Origin: Rhodocollybia butyracea
Taxonomy: Eukaryota; Basidiomycota; Agaricomycetes; Agaricales; Omphalotaceae
Length of the DNA stretch: 62,682 nt
Direction: 5' to 3'
NCBI GenBank assembly: GCA_015501585.1
Contig: JADNRY010000354.1
Location: 1-62,682 of the forward strand
How positions within the stretch are numbered: position 1 is the first letter of the stretch; every line of letters starts with the position of its first letter. A program made the position numbers and the translations under genes. Positions 11,579 to 23,165 of the stretch are shown in pieces. Under the pieces are notes generated by a model. It did not search any database. It was given only the letters and a program-made list of their open reading frames with translations, and was not told where the DNA came from.

Positions 11579-12145
11579 GATTTTTTTTTTTGGTAATTAG
11601 GTCCATCCATTTTAAATTTCATCTATCTTTTTTTGTATCTCGTGGCCTTTTTACTAAGTAATGTGTGATCATTAAGATTGAGTTTTTGAATACTTAGAGG
11701 CTGCCCGATCTTAAGGTTGCCTACTAAGCACAGCTTTCTTTGAACCACCACTGCTACAATTCTCGTGTTACTTAATCGAGAGTGTCTGATGCCAATACCC
11801 GGCGGATGGGCGGAGTCAACAACCAAGTAGGGATCTCCACCGTAACCATAAGATACAGCTTGCGGTTGTGGGTAGCTTACTGAAGGCTGGGAGATCCATA
11901 AATGAGATCATGATATGGAAGATGTACTCTAAGCTTGCTGCTTGCTTGTTGTCCCGTCAAAAGTTGCCAGAGCACTGAATACCAATTTGTCCGATTCATG
12001 GGACAGTGGCAATTACCACGAGATCCTACGTTTTCTGGGTCCTCATTGTGACTACTAGCTAGTGAGATCTTCATGCCCAAAAGGAGGCACAACTTCAGAC
12101 GGTAGACCTACTATGCCATCATGATGTCGCGAAATTCATCTTGAA
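11579..12145. other. Intergenic stretch
   Basis: A run of T follows the stop codon of the upstream gene. No gene is supported. Confidence 0.45.
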
Positions 12146-12869
12146 TAGTGTTGGGGAGGGCCGGGTCGGGTCAGAGGCCCTGTGGTCGGGTCGGGTCACC
12201 AAGGGTCAGGGCCAGCTAAAATCCTGACCCTGGCCCACCTAAGAGGGTCAGGGTCCGGCCCAGGGCCACTCCTAAAAAGGAAATAGTTGAGAATTAGCTA
12301 GAGTTTCAGCTAAAATTGTCTCTCCTTTGATTCCTCTGCCCCAACTTGGTGGTCAGTAGGGCTAGGGAGTACTATGATGATAGTAGACAGGCCATGATCT
12401 TATCCAAAATGGTTCATACTAGTTACTACTTCGATGAAAAGCTCAAGCAGAATAACTTCATTACAGCCAATAGAGTTAGATACTGTACTATGTCTATCTG
12501 ATAGGTTACAACATAAGAAGAAATTTGACTGTGAATCCTTGCTGTTCTTGCATTTTGTGCACTAATGTGTCACAAGATGATGGGTAGTGCATTAAATTTA
12601 CAGCTCTCCGTGCTTTACTCATGGGCTAAGTTTACAAGTGACTATGAACTAGTGAATTTACTAGTAGACTCAGGCTATTGAGCAAAAACATTCAACACTC
12701 AAGAGCACCCAGGCATGAGCTTTAGACTTGATCTTGGCCCAAGGTCAAGACCCAGGGCCAGGGGTCAGCAAAATCCTGACCCTGGCCCTTGACCCTCTTT
12801 GACCCTCTGCAAGGGCCGGGCCGGGTCGGGCCGGGTCAAGGGTCACCGACCCGACCCTCCCCATCACTA
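12146..12869. mobile_element. Non-autonomous hAT-type MITE, 724 bp
   Basis: The element starts TAGTGTTGGGGAGGG and ends CCCTCCCCATCACTA, an imperfect terminal inverted repeat. It is flanked by a perfect 8-bp target duplication, ATCTTGAA at 12138-12145 and 12870-12877, the usual hAT length. Subterminal regions are packed with CCGGGTCGGGTC, GGGTCAGG and their complements on both sides, typical of transposase-binding subterminal motifs. No open frame of note lies inside. Confidence 0.85.
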
Positions 12870-13374
12870 ATCTTGAATATCAAAGTGATGTTAGTAGCTA
12901 AGGGTCAGATAAGGTAAAGTCCAATCGAGCACGGTGTACAAGCACTTAGCTCTCAGGCTCAAATGGTTATCCTGAACAACGTCATAGCAGTGGCAAGCAC
13001 GTAGTGAACTGGTGCCTACAGGTAACCTGTTAAAATTTGGGATTTGTGCAATCTGTAGGTGTACAAGTAGTTCCCATGGCAATTCGATGCCAGACTCAGA
13101 GGAGGAAGAACTTCTTTGAATTTTGAATTTTAATTGAAAAGTTGTTGAAAAGAGTGATTCACATCTGATGTACTGCGAAACATCAAAACCACCCTGGAAC
13201 TCTTGAGCGATATCAATAATTAAGAGCTACCTACTTGGTGTGCCCAATCTATTTTGCCGTGTAGGTAGGATCTACATTGACATATCGCTAAGTTCTTGCT
13301 TTCCATCTATGCTCCTGCTAAAGAAAAAGCGCGCGCTTGGGCAGCGGCATCAGCATCAGCAATGGTGTTCTTAT
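12870..13374. other. Intergenic stretch
   Basis: No supported gene; short frames only. Confidence 0.4.
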
Positions 13375-13853
13375 AGCTTAACTTTCCATCCAACGCAACA
13401 TTGTAGAAACCGAATGACAACTTGAAGAGCTCACAAGAGTTTATATGATCAATTATCAATATTGATACACATCTCGTTGTATATGACCGCCTAGTCAAGC
13501 CCGCCAAGCCTGTCACTATTATCTTACCCGGTGCGTGCCCAACCTGGACTTTCATATATTTCATAGCTAATACATGGTCCCTCGCAGATGGTCTGGAATT
13601 AAAGCTGAATCACTCGCGACAGCAACAACCACATTCTCTGAAGCCCAAGCACATGTCCTCAAGTTACTTAGCCCAGCCTCGTTGTTCACACCTAAACCCA
13701 ACCTGTTTTTCCATTCAAAAAACCACTTCTGCTTCCTCTCCCTCTCCGCCACTAACCTCGATTCTCCCGAAACACTCGCTCAAATCTGAACTAAAAGCAC
13801 TCAAAATTGCACACTCGTTTTGTGTTGACACTGCCCTGTTCTATTTGCACCCT
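13375..13853 (+). pseudogene. Multicopy gene relic, 5' part of the split copy (segment C)
   Basis: This is the 5' portion of a copy matching B and A: the leader around CATCCAACGCAACATTGTAG, then VVYDRP, a splice donor near 13530 and an acceptor before ATGGTCTGG at 13588. After the acceptor the frame reads ATATTTFSEAQAHVLKLLSP without the frame error of copy A. It stops at 13853, exactly where the 7.5-kb element begins. The continuation of the same copy resumes at 21363 and then at 27876. Confidence 0.6.
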
Positions 13854-13889
13854 CATCAGCAAAAATGTCAGAAACATTTGTGCGCATGT

Positions 13890-14095
13890 AAGAAATGAGA
13901 AAATTACAAGGCATAACAAGCCAAGGTGGGATTCTTACAGGTCTAAACAAGGTCATACAAGGTGTGAGGAGATTACAAGCCGTAACAAGCTGAGATATTC
14001 TTACAGGCATAAAAAAGGCATTACAAGCAGCCAGAAGATTACAGGTCCTAACAGGATGTAGTGCTCTTACAGGCATGAACAAGGTCTCACAAGCG
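13890..14095 (+). repeat. Degenerate tandem repeats, about 65-bp unit, three copies
   Basis: Three diverged units each contain ATTACAAG or ATTACAGG, then a CTTACAGG word and a CA-A-CAAGG word. Related ACAAG-rich sequence in reverse orientation lies at about 21170-21300, just inside the other end of the 7.5-kb element. They are best read as subterminal repeats of that element. Confidence 0.55.
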
Positions 14096-14234
14096 GATCC
14101 AAGGTTGGAAGACCCTTATGAGGCGATATAAGGTGATGCAAGGCTATGTATGCTACTAGTCTCGAGAACCAGACTCTGACGATACATATGCATGTAATGT
14201 AGAGTCTGGAATTAATGGATAAGAGCTTGCACCA

Positions 14235-14307
14235 ATAGAATTTGTTTACATAATCCGCGGCTCGGATAGCTGTGGGCCTGCGGGCCTGTATAGCCGCTGG
14301 CGCGTAC
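14235..14307 (+). repeat. Inner terminal inverted repeat, left arm (73 bp)
   Basis: The arm begins ATAGAATTTGTTTACATAAT and ends CGCTGGCGCGTAC. It matches the reverse complement of 20006-20078 at 69 of 73 positions. The repeat contains GTGGGCCTGCGGGCC. Weaker similarity continues about 12 bases outward (GCTTG words), so the true end may lie near 14223. Confidence 0.85.
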
Positions 14308-14367
14308 GCGATTTCCTTTCAACTTGTAACCTCTTCCTGGACGCGTAATTTATCCAATAAATCCACG

Positions 14368-17300
14368 ATGTCAACCGAATATCACCGTAATAAGACCGGA
14401 AAGCTCAAACCACGTCGAAAATGGCTCTCAGCTGCTGATGCGAGTCCTGTTATCTTACAACCAATTTCTGACGCGTCCAAATACTCCATATCACCAGCAT
14501 CACGTCGTTATCAGCCATATTCATATTCTAGGGTACAAAGCGACTCTAGCAACGTCCTAATTCAGCCTCAAAACTTTTCTTCCATCTTGGGTTCTAGGCA
14601 AAACGAACGGCCTTCACTCAGTATCACTATTCCCCAAGTACCAGCCTATAGCTCCTCTCCAGAAACACCAGCAACTCTTGTAGACTCTCCTACTAGCCCC
14701 AGATTTGCATTTCCTCTTGACAGTCCTTTTATCACACCCTCTATTTCCCAGTCCACTGCATATCATCCACAACATCTGTTTTCCTCTGCTTTTGTGATTC
14801 CTCACGTTGAAGGATGGAGACATCGGTCTAAGAAGCTCTCAGCTGAGGAAATACTCAAAGAGGGTCTGGATAACGTGGCCGAAACACTTGTTCAGATTTC
14901 GTCAACTTTTGGTAGTGTTGGCGACTTTTTGATGTTGTTATTCTGGAGCAGAGAGAAGAAGAAAGATCTTGATCATTGACAGATAGGTCACCAAAAAGTT
15001 GTTGCTAGACTTCTTTCTGGCCGGAACAAAGTTAAGGTTGCTCATATTATTGATGCTATATACAACCATCGTGATGCTCAACCTTCATGGCGCTCTCCTC
15101 GGGTGGAAGAACGAAAGCTTGCCTTCTCCCTCACTAAAGATCTGACTTCTATTGGTTTTGCGTGTCCTGCATTGAAGGCATGGGCAGCTCAAATCTGCGC
15201 TGCTGAGGCCCATCGTGACATGAAGATTTTAATCCAAAATGATCCTGACCATCCCGAGTATGCTCCCGCTGTTCTATCACTGAAGGACATTTCCTGGTCT
15301 GAGGTGATGGACTACAGCCCCGAACAAGTTGTTGACACTCTTTGCAAGCGTACCGTCTTTCTCTTCAACTTCTTTGAGCACATATCAGTTCCCCATAAAG
15401 ACGGAAAACCAGTTGAATGCATTCGGAGACCACATGAGATGTGTATCATTGCTTCCCTCACTCCTTTAATCAATGGCCACAACATGTGTGTCAATGGGTA
15501 CTTCTCTTTGGCATTCAGAATCCATTTGTTTAGCTGTCAAGCCCATACAGATCTCAAGTGTCTTGCCTCTCGGATTGGACTTGCTGTTCATGATGCAACC
15601 ATCCGTCGTGCCATCAAAGCAATGACCAAAAAAGCTAGAGTTGAGATGAAGAGAATTGCCATTGAAGCTGCGGCCAATGGTGATGTTGTTCAGGGTCTTG
15701 GTATAGACAATATTCAGCGACATGCACAGGTATACAAGGGTGGAGCTTTACAACAAAGCATCATGAAAACAGGGACGTACAGTTGTGAAATTCAGTTTCA
15801 AGGTGTCCCTCCTGGTGCTTGGGACCTCAACGACTATCTGACGCGTGTTATTGCCAACAAGCGCTCGGAAATGACAGTGGATTCTCTATGGAGAGATATT
15901 GACTGGAACCACTATAACGAGAGCATGGTTCTATACTGCATTAAAATGCTTGCCGAAGAAATCCATGTTCTCTCATCTCATGTCAAAACTGTCACTGATC
16001 GTTTCCATTCCAAGCCTATGGCTATCCATCGACTCCCTGATGACTTTCGAACATCTATACAACCACTTGGAAGTAACGCTGAAAATGAGCTTGAGACGCA
16101 AGGGATGAAACGAGCTATTGATGACTTCAATAGTCAAATTGGATATCCTCACGATGCGGCAGAAACACTACTTGAATGGGTCGGAGGGGACAGTGGTACT
16201 CATGACTCCATTGAACAGGTCAAGAATGTACTGGCTCCCACTGCACTTTCTAATAGAGAGACACTTTGAAATAAGATCTTGACGCCTGAAGGATGGCATG
16301 TCTGGAGCACTGGCATTAATGCCATCTCTGAAAACCACTTTGGGCCAGCAAATAGTTCCAATCCATCTTCACTCTCCATGCTTTTCCATGCTATCGGGTT
16401 GAAAAGACCGCTGAATCTTAAAAAAGTTGATTTCTATCCTACAACAAAAGGATGTAAAGTTGTATGGACGTTGATGATTCTTGACTGCTGGCGGTGAGTC
16501 ATCTCATATGAATACAAACTAATAACCTGTTTATAGAATTATACTCAACACGGATGACTTAGAACTCTACTTCAATGATCTTGCTACCGAGGGTGGCCTT
16601 CCTACCTTTGATTTCCTATTCTCAACTGCCCAAACTCTCATTTGGCAATATGTCTGCTCTGCTGCTTACCACCGAGTACTGTCTCTAGAGGCTCAGGATG
16701 GAGTGAGGAACTCAACACTCAAGGTAAAAAAAGGGTAGTGTATGGATGGCTCCTTCCTGTACGCCATCTAGCGAACAGGCTGAGCAGGTTGAATTGGAGA
16801 AGGCTTTTCAAGACCCCGAGGATTTTGATGGTGATTGTACTCTTGCAAACTCAATCGCATTCAAAATGCATTTTGGTTCATGGCTCTTATTAGAGCATGC
16901 TATCAAGGCTGGTGATGTAGGATGGGTAATGCAGCTTTTGAAGGTATGTGTCGCACTTATGATAACTAGATATAAATAACATTCAACTTAGATTTGGATT
17001 TTCATGTTTGCTGGCTTGAAACACCCAAAATACACAACATATCTTCTGGAGCTTCATTGTCTGCTCACGTACGAGTCCTCAGATGCCCTTCAAATGGCAA
17101 TCCTGAACAATTACCTTGTTCAATTTGGACTGGAAGCTCAAGAATGTGACCTAATGATTGAACACCACGTATTCAAGCTAGAAGATATGGTTTCAAGAGC
17201 TGGTGGCGAATTCGATGGACCTTTCTATAGGGATATCATTGCACCTAACGTTGACAATATGACACGCCTCAACAGATCATTAATGCTCCCTTTCGAACTG

Positions 17301-17828
17301 GGTGAGCGCAAGAACTCTCACACCAAACCCAATCTGTTGCCAGAAAAAAAACTCCTCATGTCATTTCTTATAGAGAACGAGGTGCAATTCTTCCGTCCTA
17401 CTCGAACCTATCACCGTATTGCTTCAGAATCTCTCTCCGATGGTTATACAAAGTTGGGAACAGGTGGAAAAATAGCATCATTTATTGAAGAGACTTCACG
17501 CAAGGCCAAATTTACAGAGGCTATTCAAAACAAGAAAAAGCGAACAGATAGCAATGATACTGATATGAGAAGCCCTATTCCCTCTCCAGTTCCAAGCCCA
17601 CCACCAAGCACAAATAAAGAAAACGATGATTCTGGATCCAATTCTGAGAGCTCTAGTTCCTGTTCCAGTTCCAGTTCCAGTTCTAGCGACAATGGTGCCG
17701 CAATTACGGACATACAAACACAGCCTGACAATAGTGCAGAGGAGGACAAAGATGATACCAGTGATGAGGATATGGTAGGAGGTAAAAGTGATGATGAAGG
17801 GAATTGGTCAGACCAAGGCTCAGAATGA
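14368..17828 (+). pseudogene. DUF6589-domain protein (putative transposase), decayed by in-frame TGA codons
   Basis: The ATG at 14368 opens MSTEYHRNKTGKLKPRRKW and a Ser/Pro-rich N-terminus. The DUF6589 region follows: VARLLSGRNKVKVAHIIDAI, AHRDMKILIQNDPDHPEY, FRIHLFSCQAHTDLKCLASR, GLGIDNIQRHAQVYKGG, LLEWVGGDSGT, then ALQMAILNNYLVQFGLEAQE. The DNIQ and GGD aspartates sit where this family has conserved acidic residues and are candidate catalytic sites. The C-terminus is an acidic Ser-rich tail. In-frame TGA stops lie at 14977 and 16267; each sits where an arginine CGA would restore reading. Introns are inferred at about 16494-16536, near 16725-16750 and at 16944-16991. It runs convergently to the helicase gene 18 bases away, inside the 73-bp repeats. 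Apart from the TGAs the frame is largely intact. Confidence 0.75.
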
Positions 17829-17846
17829 GCAGTAAGTCAATTTCAT

Positions 17847-19961
17847 TCAACTGCGTACTCTCTTCATTCTAACAGGCCCCATATCGGCTAGTGCTGAATT
17901 CACTCGCAGTGCGCACATTGTCTGTTTCCTGGGTGAAGGCAGAAGATTTGTGATGTCAAGCATTGGCGGAGGCGTTGGAGAAGGAGATGCAGATGAGGAC
18001 CATGATCTGTCGGACTCGGACTCAGATGTAGTAGCGCGCACTTTACTTTGTTGTTTCCTGCATGTACGAACCTCTTCACCTCGTTCCTCCTGGAGTGATT
18101 TACGGAAACCTGAGAGTAACCACCAAAGAAACTCAGACTTCGTCAATGCATAATCCCATTCATGAGACAGTAGAAGTGATTCCAACTCGGATTGAGTAGT
18201 GATAACAAGAAACTTGTCCAAGATACCGCTGATCAAAGCATCAGGGAAGAAGAATGCGACTGGGTGATTCGAGAGTTTGGGATCAAACGGTTCAAACTCG
18301 CACCATATGAGTGTTCAAAAGTCAAGTAACCACATCTGCATACTTGCCCGCTCCTCAAGTTTTTGATTTCCGCTTTGATGGCTTCGGAGGCGCAACCTTT
18401 GTTGGAAGCCATTCCAGCTTTGGTGCAGAATTGGGTGGAGCAAAGACATATGTCTTCATATAGCGAGCGGCGCATAACGCATAATATACCACACGTCCAG
18501 CACCTCTGCAGTCCAAATGCGAGGTTTCCTCAGGAGGGTTCCCATAGTGCTGATTTAGATTAGCAGTAAGACATAGTTCTTCAGTTAAAAATGAAGCAAC
18601 AGCTTCATCTATTATTTCAGGTATCTTTTTTGTTGATTTTGTCGACTTTTTGGCGGTCTGAGTGGATTTATTGACACTTAAAGAGGACTGAGTACTGAAA
18701 TTGTTTGAGAAATGCAATGATAACAAACCGTCAAGAGTTTCCCTGGCTACTTTGAGAGTCTTCACTGGCAACAGTGCTACAGCATGACAACAAAGGTCCA
18801 AACCTCGCCCAGCACAACCAGCACCCTGGACAAAATCATCAAGCAAGGCAGGGAAGCGGAAGAAAATGCTATCAAGGATGCTCCTGCAATTGATACCCTG
18901 TCGGATGGCTGGGGTTCCAATCACAACTTGAAGATAAGGATCAGTATCAATGAGGTCGAATGTTTGCTGGTTATAGTCATCGGGGCAGACACTGTGGTAC
19001 ATTTGTATACAGCGGAGACGGTTATAATGCTCTGGAATGTGATCCCATAAGTATTCATAGATAGCATACGCCTCAGGTATGGTCTTACGACTGCTATGCA
19101 AAATCTCGAGAACCGGCGCATATTTCAAGATACCCTTCTTTGTTTTCACAGGCTGAATGCTTATCTGCATGTTTACGCATTCATTGGAGCGACGTCGGAG
19201 ATTATAAGCTAGACCTGACATGCCTAAAGGGCTGCAAAGTGTGCGTGTTTCGGTACCTGGCACACAAGTAGCTGTAGTGACAACGATGGGAACAGATGAA
19301 GGAAGGCAGCCTTTCACGAAAGCTCCAATAAACTTGAATTTCAGACGAAACCCTGATGTACCCCATGAACAAATAAGGTGACCTTCATCGACAACAAACT
19401 CAATGAGATTTGCATGAAAGGTAGGATGGTTGATTATACGGCGCCATTCAGGGGTGGCAAGATGTTCGGGGTCAATACAGAGAAGATTCCAAGTTTTACA
19501 TTCACAGATTAAAGCCTCGAGGTTGATTTTATTGATTCTGTACTGAGAGATAATCTCATGGCAGTAGGATAGTCCTGCGATACCAAATTCCTTGGCCTCA
19601 GACAGCTAAAGAAAAGGGTTAATCAACAAACAAGGAAAGAAGTGAGAAAACGCACTATACTCGTTGCTAACCCTTTCGTTGGTGTGATCACCATAACAAC
19701 TGCTTGGTGTTGAACTGGAAAGTTTGTATATTGTAATGGATTTGTTGAAAGTTCGAGGTGAATTAGGATAGGAACAAGGAACAAGACTGATTTTCCATCT
19801 CCTGTAGCAGTGAATGCCACCAAATTTTGATGGTCAAGGACAAGAGGGATCCATTCACGTTGGAAATCCCGAAGACCAAGCTCCCACTGTGGAATCCGCG
19901 CCGAAACAACACGATTGAGCGTGTCAGTGCCTTCCTGGGAGATCCAACGAGGTTGAGACAT
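17847..19961 (-). pseudogene. RecQ-like superfamily 2 helicase of the element, with a late in-frame stop
   Basis: On the minus strand exon 1 is 19961-19656 (MSQPRWISQEGTDTLNRVV) and carries motif I as TATGDGKS followed by VVMVITPTKGL. A GT-AG intron (19655-19606, donor GTGCGT) joins in frame to exon 2, which reads LLCIDPEHLATPEWRR, the DExH motif VVDEGHLICSWG, a motif III-like VVTTAT and a degenerate motif VI GAGCAGRG. Reading stops at a TGA at 18357-18355. Beyond it a second frame down to 17847 encodes a family-like tail (HPVAFFFPDALISGILDKF, then HEWDYALTKSEFLWWLL) and a Ser/Pro-rich end. The helicase therefore looks recently inactivated. It probably works with the DUF6589 protein in transposition. 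ATP binding is plausible only if this copy is expressed and the stop is bypassed. Confidence 0.75.
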
Positions 19962-20005
19962 AATTTATGGCATTAAGAAAGTGAAAAAGTGAGAGTAAAA
20001 AGAAT

Positions 20006-20078
20006 GTACACGCCAGCGGCTATACGGGCCCGCAGGCCCACAACTATCCGAGCCGCGGATTATCTAAACAAATTCTAT
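20006..20078 (-). repeat. Inner terminal inverted repeat, right arm (73 bp)
   Basis: Reverse complement of 14235-14307 with four substitutions. It lies about 45 bases upstream of the helicase start codon, so the repeat likely overlaps the helicase promoter, as the left arm lies 61 bases upstream of the DUF6589 start. Confidence 0.85.
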
Positions 20079-21170
20079 GCCAAGCCCTATTGAATAACTA
20101 TAGGACTAGTATGTTACATGGCCTACTTAGTACATGGCCATGGCATATGTGTTATTTTATAGTAACAGAGAACAAACGGATATGCCACAAGGTCTTTGTT
20201 TGCAGAGGCAAAGTATAGTCCACTATATTTTAGTGAATCCAATGACTCACGTCGACGAAGCATTGACAAGTCCAAAATCACATGACACATAACGCAACAT
20301 GATTTGCGTGCAGATTTCTCCTCTCTCTTTCGTTGATTTCTCCATCATGGCAAAAGGACATTCTTCGAATCCTCTAGCTCAAGCGCCAAATCTTCCCCAA
20401 AAGTGCTGTTGCGCTTCTGACTCTTCCTCAAATTCCTTTGATTCAAGTGACAACAGCAACAATAATCATAACTCGTGTAAAACCAAAATCTCAGTCTTCT
20501 CAGTCAGCAAACAATGCGAAAGCAAAGGAAAAGACAAAGCAAGAGGAATAAAAAGATAAAGCTAATCACTATTGTTTGAAGACTCCGAGTATGTTCATTT
20601 TCCTTGATCTCATTGCATATATGCTATGAAAGTTGTAGATGGCAAAATTCCAAGGACATGGAGCGCGGTTTCTTGCAAGGCTACTACTATATCAGGTGAT
20701 TCTTCCTTTCACTTGTTGTTTCGCTCGACTGATAATTCTTTGGTGCCAGCTCTGCATTTGACGGATTCATCCATTGGGGTGAGGGAAGCATGACCGGCCA
20801 TCGTATTGCATATGCCGCTGTCCAGGTGCATGCTCAATTTACTGTTCCTCTGTCTTGTTATTGATTCAAACGTTACACAGGTTTGCTTTGCAACAACGAT
20901 GATGACTTCCGCCTCCTTTGACTATGTATGTTGGTCATTCATGCTGCATGAAATGCACGGCAAGTTTGGCAGTCACTGCCGACCCACTTAGTTTTGGTTT
21001 CCTAGCCACTCACGTACATCGGACCCTCTGTACTCATTCTTACGCTCACTGTTGTACATTATCATCACTTCCAATATATGTTGTTCTTCATATCTCATCA
21101 TCATGAACGATGGCAGTAAGGGTAGTACCGTACCAAATATCAGATATTCTCATAGTATAAAGGCCCTGCT
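20079..21170. other. Interior of the 7.5-kb element outside the inner repeats
   Basis: A frame at 20299-20559 encodes an Asn/Ser-rich low-complexity peptide containing KCCCASDSSSNSFDSSDNSN and ends KGKDKARGIKR. It could be a first exon of a small cargo gene (possible introns near 20590-20635 and 20695-20750), but I cannot build a convincing protein. The rest shows no gene. Confidence 0.3.
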
Positions 21171-21300
21171 AGTGCCTTGTAATCACTTCAGGGCTTGTAT
21201 CAACTTGTATCAGCTCGTAATCTTGTGAACCTTGTATGCGCGTGTGACCATTCAGTAAAAACAAGCACATACAAGGTGCACTGACCTTGCAAGCTATGCG
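21170..21300 (-). repeat. Subterminal CTTGTA-type repeats
   Basis: Repeated CTTGTAAT, CTTGTATC and CTTGTATG words are the reverse complement of the ACAAG words at 13890-14095 and lie just inside the right end of the 7.5-kb element. Confidence 0.45.
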
Positions 21301-21362
21301 CAGCTTGTATGGCCTTGTTCTCCCTTTTCACCACATACGGTTGGCCTACTCTTTTGCTGATG

Positions 21363-21651
21363 CTCATAGCCGCCTGCTGGAGCTTGTTCTCATGAAAAAA
21401 TGGTGCGGACACGAGATACAGAACCGGGAAAAGGTGGCCATGACCCAGAGGAAGATGCGTGCCATGAGACGATGGAACTTGTACCAAAAAAAGGTTGAGA
21501 ATGGAAGGGGAGTTCAAGGCAGATATGGAAGGCCTGCTTGGGAGGATCTGGAGCGCTGTTATGAGGTTGTCCTGGCCTTGGGCTGCGGGCACCGGCGGAG
21601 AGAAGATACAGACCACAGTGATCAATCATGGGAATCCGGGGATGATGCATG
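21363..21651 (+). pseudogene. Multicopy gene relic, middle part of the split copy (segment D)
   Basis: This segment continues segment C after the 7.5-kb insertion: CATGACCCAGAGGAAGATGCG (split here as CATGACCCAG and AGGAAGATGCG), then KKVENGRGVQGRYGRP in a shifted frame, and the CATGGGAATCCGGGGATGATG block also present in copy A. It ends at 21651, where the 6.2-kb element begins. Confidence 0.6.
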
Positions 21652-21803
21652 TAAAACAAGACCAGCTCAGTTTAAATTATAAGGTATCAAGATGAAATCT
21701 GGTTAAACCAAGCAACCAACTAGGTTAAACCGCCAGCTCATAACAGTCTCATTCTCTGGTTAACTAGGTTTAACCCAGTTTAAATAGTTAGCTCATGACA
21801 GTC

Positions 21804-22458
21804 TAAAGATGTCCACAAGTCCGGATCCAGGTAAACCCGGATCCGTTGCGCAGGTACCTGTGGGCCCCAAGGGGCTACCCGTGACCCGCATGGATCCGTG
21901 GGAAACGGATACCGGGATCCGCAGGTATTTTAACGCAGGTACTTGCGGGTACTTGCAGATCCCAGTGAACACAGGTACTCACAAGTTACTTGTGAGTACC
22001 TGCAAGTATTTAGTACTTACAATAATAGTGAAGTGGCTACTACATGCAAGGTATGAGTGTGAGACACTTAGTAGGTGCTTAGTATGTAGAATAGAGTACA
22101 ATGTGGGTAGAGAACAGTGGTCCTTGAGTGATACAAGTCACTGAAGTTGAAGAGGGACTATATTCATCATGATTGTATAGTGTACAACAGTGCATATAGC
22201 CACTTGGAACTTGCTACATGCTAGGTGGACAGATGAGCTGCTCAGACAAGGTCTAGTGCATAGTGGAGAGCATATTCCAGCCGTTATTTGAGTGAAAAAA
22301 AATTATTCTTGCCCTCCCCACAAATACCTGCAGGTAGCACAAATTTGCTTGGATCGATACCCGTGACCCGTACGGATCCGTGGGAAACGGATACCTGGAT
22401 CCGCAGGTAGACATACCTGCGAGTACCTGCGGATAACTCGGACTTGTGGACATCTTTA
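21804..22458. mobile_element. hAT-type MITE, 655 bp, nested in the 6.2-kb element
   Basis: It begins TAAAGATGTCCACAAGTCCG and ends with its reverse complement (CGGACTTGTGGACATCTTTA). An 8-bp duplication TGACAGTC flanks it (21796-21803 and 22459-22466). Subterminal arrays of GGATCC and of ACCTGCAGGTA or AGTACCTG words occur on both sides. No coding capacity is seen. Confidence 0.88.
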
Positions 22459-22546
22459 TGACAGTCTCATTCTTTGTTTAACTAGGTTTAGTGAAAGTGG
22501 GCGATGATCTACCGATCTTTTCATCTTGTTCTGAAGTCCCTATTGA

Positions 22547-23165
22547 CTAGTGATTAAGCAGAGCAGGGATAATAGAGCTTCGAAGGTCCTTACCTTGTGT
22601 GTACAGGTGAGACGACACGGGTTTGCATGTCAAAGACACACGGAGGTAAGGGATAAACATTACTAGGGATTCCTGGAGATCATGGATAGACGTGTGGATG
22701 TGCACTGCAGTTTGAGGAAAGCAAGAACGTAATTTTGTTTCCAACAGATGGACTGAATCTGTGGCAGCATGTGCGGCATCAATGAAACTGGAATTGAATT
22801 CCTGAATGAGTCGATAGTGGATATATGGGTATTCATTGATGCCCTGCTCTAAAATATGAAGGTACTGAATAAAAATGAAGGATTGGTTACAACTGGGGCT
22901 TACCAAAATGCATACCTGTGAACTGGCGACACTCTAAGGCAGCCAGAACCTTTGGAACGTTGTAGCAAGCAATTCTGTCCAAGCGGTTAAGTAGTATGCA
23001 GATATCTCCAATTTCATTGACAGGCATAGTGGGGATTGTCAATGCTTGATGAAGTATGTCACTTGTGGTGGAGAGGACCACAGTGGACAGCACTTCTGGG
23101 TAAATAAGAAGTGGGTCAAGCATTAAGGCAAGGAACAAGTGGAGTGAAGGGTGGTAGCTGAACAA
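22547..23165 (-). CDS. Unidentified gene carried by the 6.2-kb element, 3' exons
   Basis: Two overlapping minus-strand frames, 23165-22887 and 22906-22547, look like consecutive exons. The first contains LLIYPEVLSTVVLSTTSDIL and NVPKVLAALECRQFTG; the second contains YLHILEQGINEYPYIHYRLI and FIPYLRVSLTC. A donor GTATGC near 22915 and an acceptor TTCAG near 22870 are visible, but the phases do not agree, so the join is uncertain. No domain is recognised. It may be the downstream part of the gene that starts near 26715. Confidence 0.35.

Larger units (their letters stand above)
13854..21362. mobile_element. 7.5-kb element with DUF6589 and RecQ-like helicase genes
   Basis: The ends are CATCAGCAAAA (13854) and TTTTGCTGATG (to 21362). 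The dinucleotide CT flanks both sides (13852-13853 and 21363-21364), so excision would rejoin the relic gene on either side. Subterminal ACAAG-type repeats lie inside both ends in opposite orientation. Inside are a second, longer inverted repeat (14235-14307 and 20006-20078) and two convergent genes that nearly touch at 17828/17847. Both genes carry in-frame stops. Two readings are possible: one element with compound ends, or a 5.8-kb helicase element bounded by the 73-bp repeats nested in a 1.6-kb CATCAG element. The DUF6589-helicase pairing resembles what I recall of helicase-bearing Academ-type (AcademH) transposons; that assignment is inference. Confidence 0.65.

Noticed and set aside
13854..21362. 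Starship-type giant element
   Set aside because: No DUF3435 tyrosine recombinase, the genes present are DUF6589 and a helicase, and Starships are known from ascomycetes.
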